A DNA stretch of 64,000 nucleotides from Rhytidiadelphus loreus (Eukaryota > Streptophyta > Bryopsida > Hypnales > Hylocomiaceae), in contig OX344762.1 in NCBI GenBank assembly GCA_947034895.1, forward strand, positions 80,160,981 through 80,224,980, read 5' to 3'. Position 1 is the stretch's first letter, and each line of letters starts with the position of its first letter. The notes beneath the pieces were generated by a model. The model was not told the DNA's origin. It did no database searches and was given only the letters and a program-made list of their open reading frames with translations. Made by a program: the position numbers and the translations under genes. Below, in pieces: positions 62,101 through 64,000 of the stretch.

Positions 62101-63344
62101 CTGAAGTCGTCATCACAGGGAGGAGAGAACGGGAGACTGATTTCAAGGCTCCACACGTTCGCCTCGGAGCCGAGAGGAAGGAAGGCAGCCCGCCAGTGTG
62201 ATGGTCGGGGTTAACAAAATAACTAGTCCTGTTACCTTAGTTCTGGTTTCCTGAAGCCACAATACGATTTCTGATCAAGCATGATTTGAACTATTTGCAC
62301 GATGCCTGAGGTCACCCACCCCTCTGTGCCGAGAAGCTGCAGGTAGTCCTGTTCTCCGGTAATATATCAATTGTTCGATTCACAATGGAGAGAGCAAAAC
62401 CTAACGTCTATAGATTTCAATCCGAGCTTATTTTGAAACTGGAATATGGAAGTCTGACTGCGATGCAAGTCCGACTACGATGCAAGTCTGACTGCGATGC
62501 AAGTCCGACTGCGAGCTACTCTGGTTACCAAAATTTTTTAAACATACTCGTCCATCTGCTCTTGTTCTTCGAAGCTCAGATGTTCCATTTTGAGCTGCAC
62601 CAGACGTCGACAGTCTCGAAACACGGAGGACAGTGCGACAGGTGCGAAACACGGAGGATGCAAGCCTGACTGCGAGCTACTGTGGATATCGAAAATTTAA
62701 AAAAAACTCGTCCACCTTCCATCTGCTCTTGTTCAATGAAGCTCCGATGGACCAGTTCAAGTTGCCCTGGACGTCGACATGCTGCAGACACTCCTAAGGA
62801 TCCAGCGCTCGAAACACTAAGGACAGTGCGACGAATTGAAATCTAACTTCTACAGATTTCAAACGGAGCCAACAGCATGCAAGTTTGACTGCGAGCTTCA
62901 TCGTGAATACCTGAACCGTACATCTATACCGGATCTTTGATGCTCTGATGGGCCAGGTCGAGCAGCCGTAGATGTCGGAGGAATACAAATAGTCTTGCAG
63001 GAGTCGAAGATCTCGGACCACGGAGGAGACAGAGGTGTCTATGAATCAAATATCTAATTGTTGCCCTCGGAGATGAGAAGAAGCTAACTTGACCGGAAGC
63101 TGGATCAGCAGCTACCAAAAATTTCAGATCCAGTCACCAAAACCCTAGATTAGAATTTCTGCTCTGCTGGCTTGTACCGCCTAAATCTCTCTCCCACTGG
63201 AAGACAACTACAGTTAAGTGTAGTTTGAGCAAAACTTACCTCGTTCGGCACTTGTGCAGGAGTCGAAGAATCATTGATGTCGGTTTCGTCATCTCGAGCT
63301 CTGTCCTCGCTTCCGCTCCCGTCGCCGTCGCCTCCCCGTCCCAT
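56199..63344 (-). CDS. ParB-like plus beta-class N6/N4 methyltransferase-like fusion, 11 exons, intact
   Basis: Minus-strand exons: 63240-63344, 59727-60391, 59442-59631, 59152-59346, 58851-59066, 58480-58715, 57685-58375, 57253-57600, 56880-57153, 56568-56775, 56199-56469. All borders are GT-AG and all phases agree, giving 1,132 residues with no stop. ATG 63344 is in a perfect GCCGCCACCATGG context; an in-frame ATG at 63380 would add 12 residues. Residues 36-90 are acidic. Residues 110-220 resemble a ParB/sulfiredoxin fold ending FFVCDGNHRLLAW (206-216). The C-terminus looks like an amino-methyltransferase: DLIIADMPEG (790-795, motif IV place, but DMPE rather than DPPY), a GALIIIHPYR strand, then PRFMQMFIEASSMPGD (motif X), VVVDCTASTG (965-974, motif I) and RHIIALEED (motif II acid). 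The order IV-X-I-II is that of beta-class DNA methyltransferases. Loss of DPPY may mean altered or no catalysis. No transit peptide is evident; nuclear action is inference. Confidence 0.82.
60392..63239 (-). other. 2.85-kb first intron with dispersed GGCGCC palindromes
   Basis: The intron is bounded by GTAAGT and TATGTAG on the minus strand. It contains about eleven words of the type CTCTCGGCGCCGAGAGG, spaced 100-700 bp: near 60507, 60673, 60782, 61069, 61227, 61433, 61614, 62065, 62161, 62322 and 63064. Four have the exact CTCGGCGCCGAG core (60507, 60782, 61069, 62065); others differ at one to three bases. The surrounding DNA is AT-rich and unique in appearance. Confidence 0.8.
62446..63010. 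repeat. Degenerate tandem repeats inside intron 1
   Basis: At 62446-62512 a 17-bp unit (AGTCTGACTGCGATGCA) occurs about four times. From about 62497, a larger unit of 150-190 bp recurs three times: GACTGCGAGCTAC, ACTCGTCCA, ATCTGCTCTTGTTC, GAAGCTC-GATG, GTCGAC, CGAAACAC...GGACAGTGCGAC. The third copy (about 62876) is strongly diverged. Confidence 0.7.
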
Positions 63345-63380
63345 GGTGGCGGCACTTCGAGTCCCAGGTCTCCTCCCCAT

Positions 63381-64000
63381 CTCAATTGCAGCCTAGAAAA
63401 ATATTTAAAAAAATTCAACCCTTACATCAAGAGATCGATAGAGCCCTCACGAAATTCACAAATCAACCGTCACAACAAGAAAACGAACCAACTTTTAGAA
63501 CAACAAATTTAGGGTTACCCGGATTGGAGTTCAGATTTTCAGAACTAAACTATAGCATCCAGTATTGGCACTTACTGTCTTCAGAACCATTCGGGATTTC
63601 TCAAAAAATCTACAAGAAGCCCTTGCTTACAAGGTCAAAGACGAAGGCTGACGTTTTGCGACTTGCGATAAAAAGACCCCGTATCCTCCCTAAGTTTTGG
63701 GATTTAGAACGGACAAGCTCTTCAACGGAGCATCCTTCGGCATGTACGTTATTTGGCTATCATAGCAGCTTAGATAGTATACTCGAATACAGAGCATATT
63801 TAGAGCTGATTCTTCTTTATAATATGTTTTGTGGACATAATCCATTTTAGTTAAGATTCCTCATCATTGAAAATTTCTTGTTTGTTTTTTAATCATTTTT
63901 CAAAGAAAGAAAAATAAATACTAAATGTAGCGTAAGTGGTATTCTAGTTTTCTTTTCATTTATTTAGAATTTATGAATTTTTAATGATTTGGGGTAGTGC
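63381..64000. other. Upstream flank of the methyltransferase-like gene
   Basis: This should contain the minus-strand promoter, but no clear TATA box can be assigned. A plus-strand frame (63386-63850) with no recognisable domain overlaps it and is not called. Confidence 0.35.

Noticed and set aside
63386..63850. Plus-strand 154-residue frame upstream of the methyltransferase-like gene
   Set aside because: It overlaps the likely promoter and has no recognisable domain. An organelle-derived fragment was considered, but no match could be made by eye.

Overview
This window looks like nuclear DNA from a land plant, probably a non-seed plant, though the species cannot be fixed from the sequence. 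The evidence is an AT-rich background, genes with many introns and canonical GT-AG splice sites, plant-type Ty3/gypsy, CACTA (TNP2), hAT/DUF659 and pogo-like elements, and a short interstitial run of plant telomere-type CCCTAAA repeats. I saw no rRNA, tRNA or CRISPR array.

Region 1 (0.7-21 kb) is dominated by six GC-rich clusters of a 14-15 bp motif, ACCC-GCAGTC-GCCC or ACCC-GCGGTC-GCCC (arrays A-F). Five arrays end about 170-265 bp upstream of an open frame, and the motif next to the gene reads in the coding sense in nearly every case. The genes differ: two related coiled-coil proteins (A, D), a protein-kinase-like gene (B) and two DUF659/hAT transposase-like proteins (E, F). Array C lies upstream of an unrecognised spliced gene. 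Arrays A-D also share a leader block between array and gene. This repeated array, leader and coding-sequence layout attached to unrelated proteins is the main structural surprise of the left part.

Region 2 (21.7-39.4 kb) holds an unrecognised minus-strand spliced gene (22.2-24.4 kb) and, on the plus strand, a spliced but nonsense-bearing CACTA/TNP2 transposase gene (about 29.2-36.2 kb). Two small CACTA-type MITEs have perfect 3-bp target duplications.

Region 3 (39-56 kb) is a transposon graveyard. It contains a foldback element, a Ty3/gypsy gag-protease fragment split by a MITE, a pogo/Tigger-type transposase with four in-frame stops, and a pair of TA-flanked 36-bp inverted ends 9 kb apart. 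Those ends enclose both the transposase and a broken intron-containing fragment of a PLP-dependent Met_gamma_lyase/aluminium-resistance family gene. About 1 kb of degenerate AAGTCTTTT-type AT-rich repeats follows.

Region 4 (56.2-63.4 kb) carries the most striking gene. It is an intact 11-exon minus-strand gene of about 1,132 codons whose splice phases all agree. Its N-terminal part resembles a ParB-type domain (DGNHR motif). Its C-terminal part has the layout of a beta-class amino-methyltransferase: motif IV-like segment first, then motifs X, I and II. This is a bacterial or phage-style domain pair in a plant gene structure. Its long first intron is sprinkled with CTCTCGGCGCCGAGAGG-type palindromes.

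Most damaged frames here are broken by single in-frame stops rather than frameshifts, so much of the window is decaying transposon-related sequence. The array D gene, the array E gene and the ParB/methyltransferase gene appear intact.
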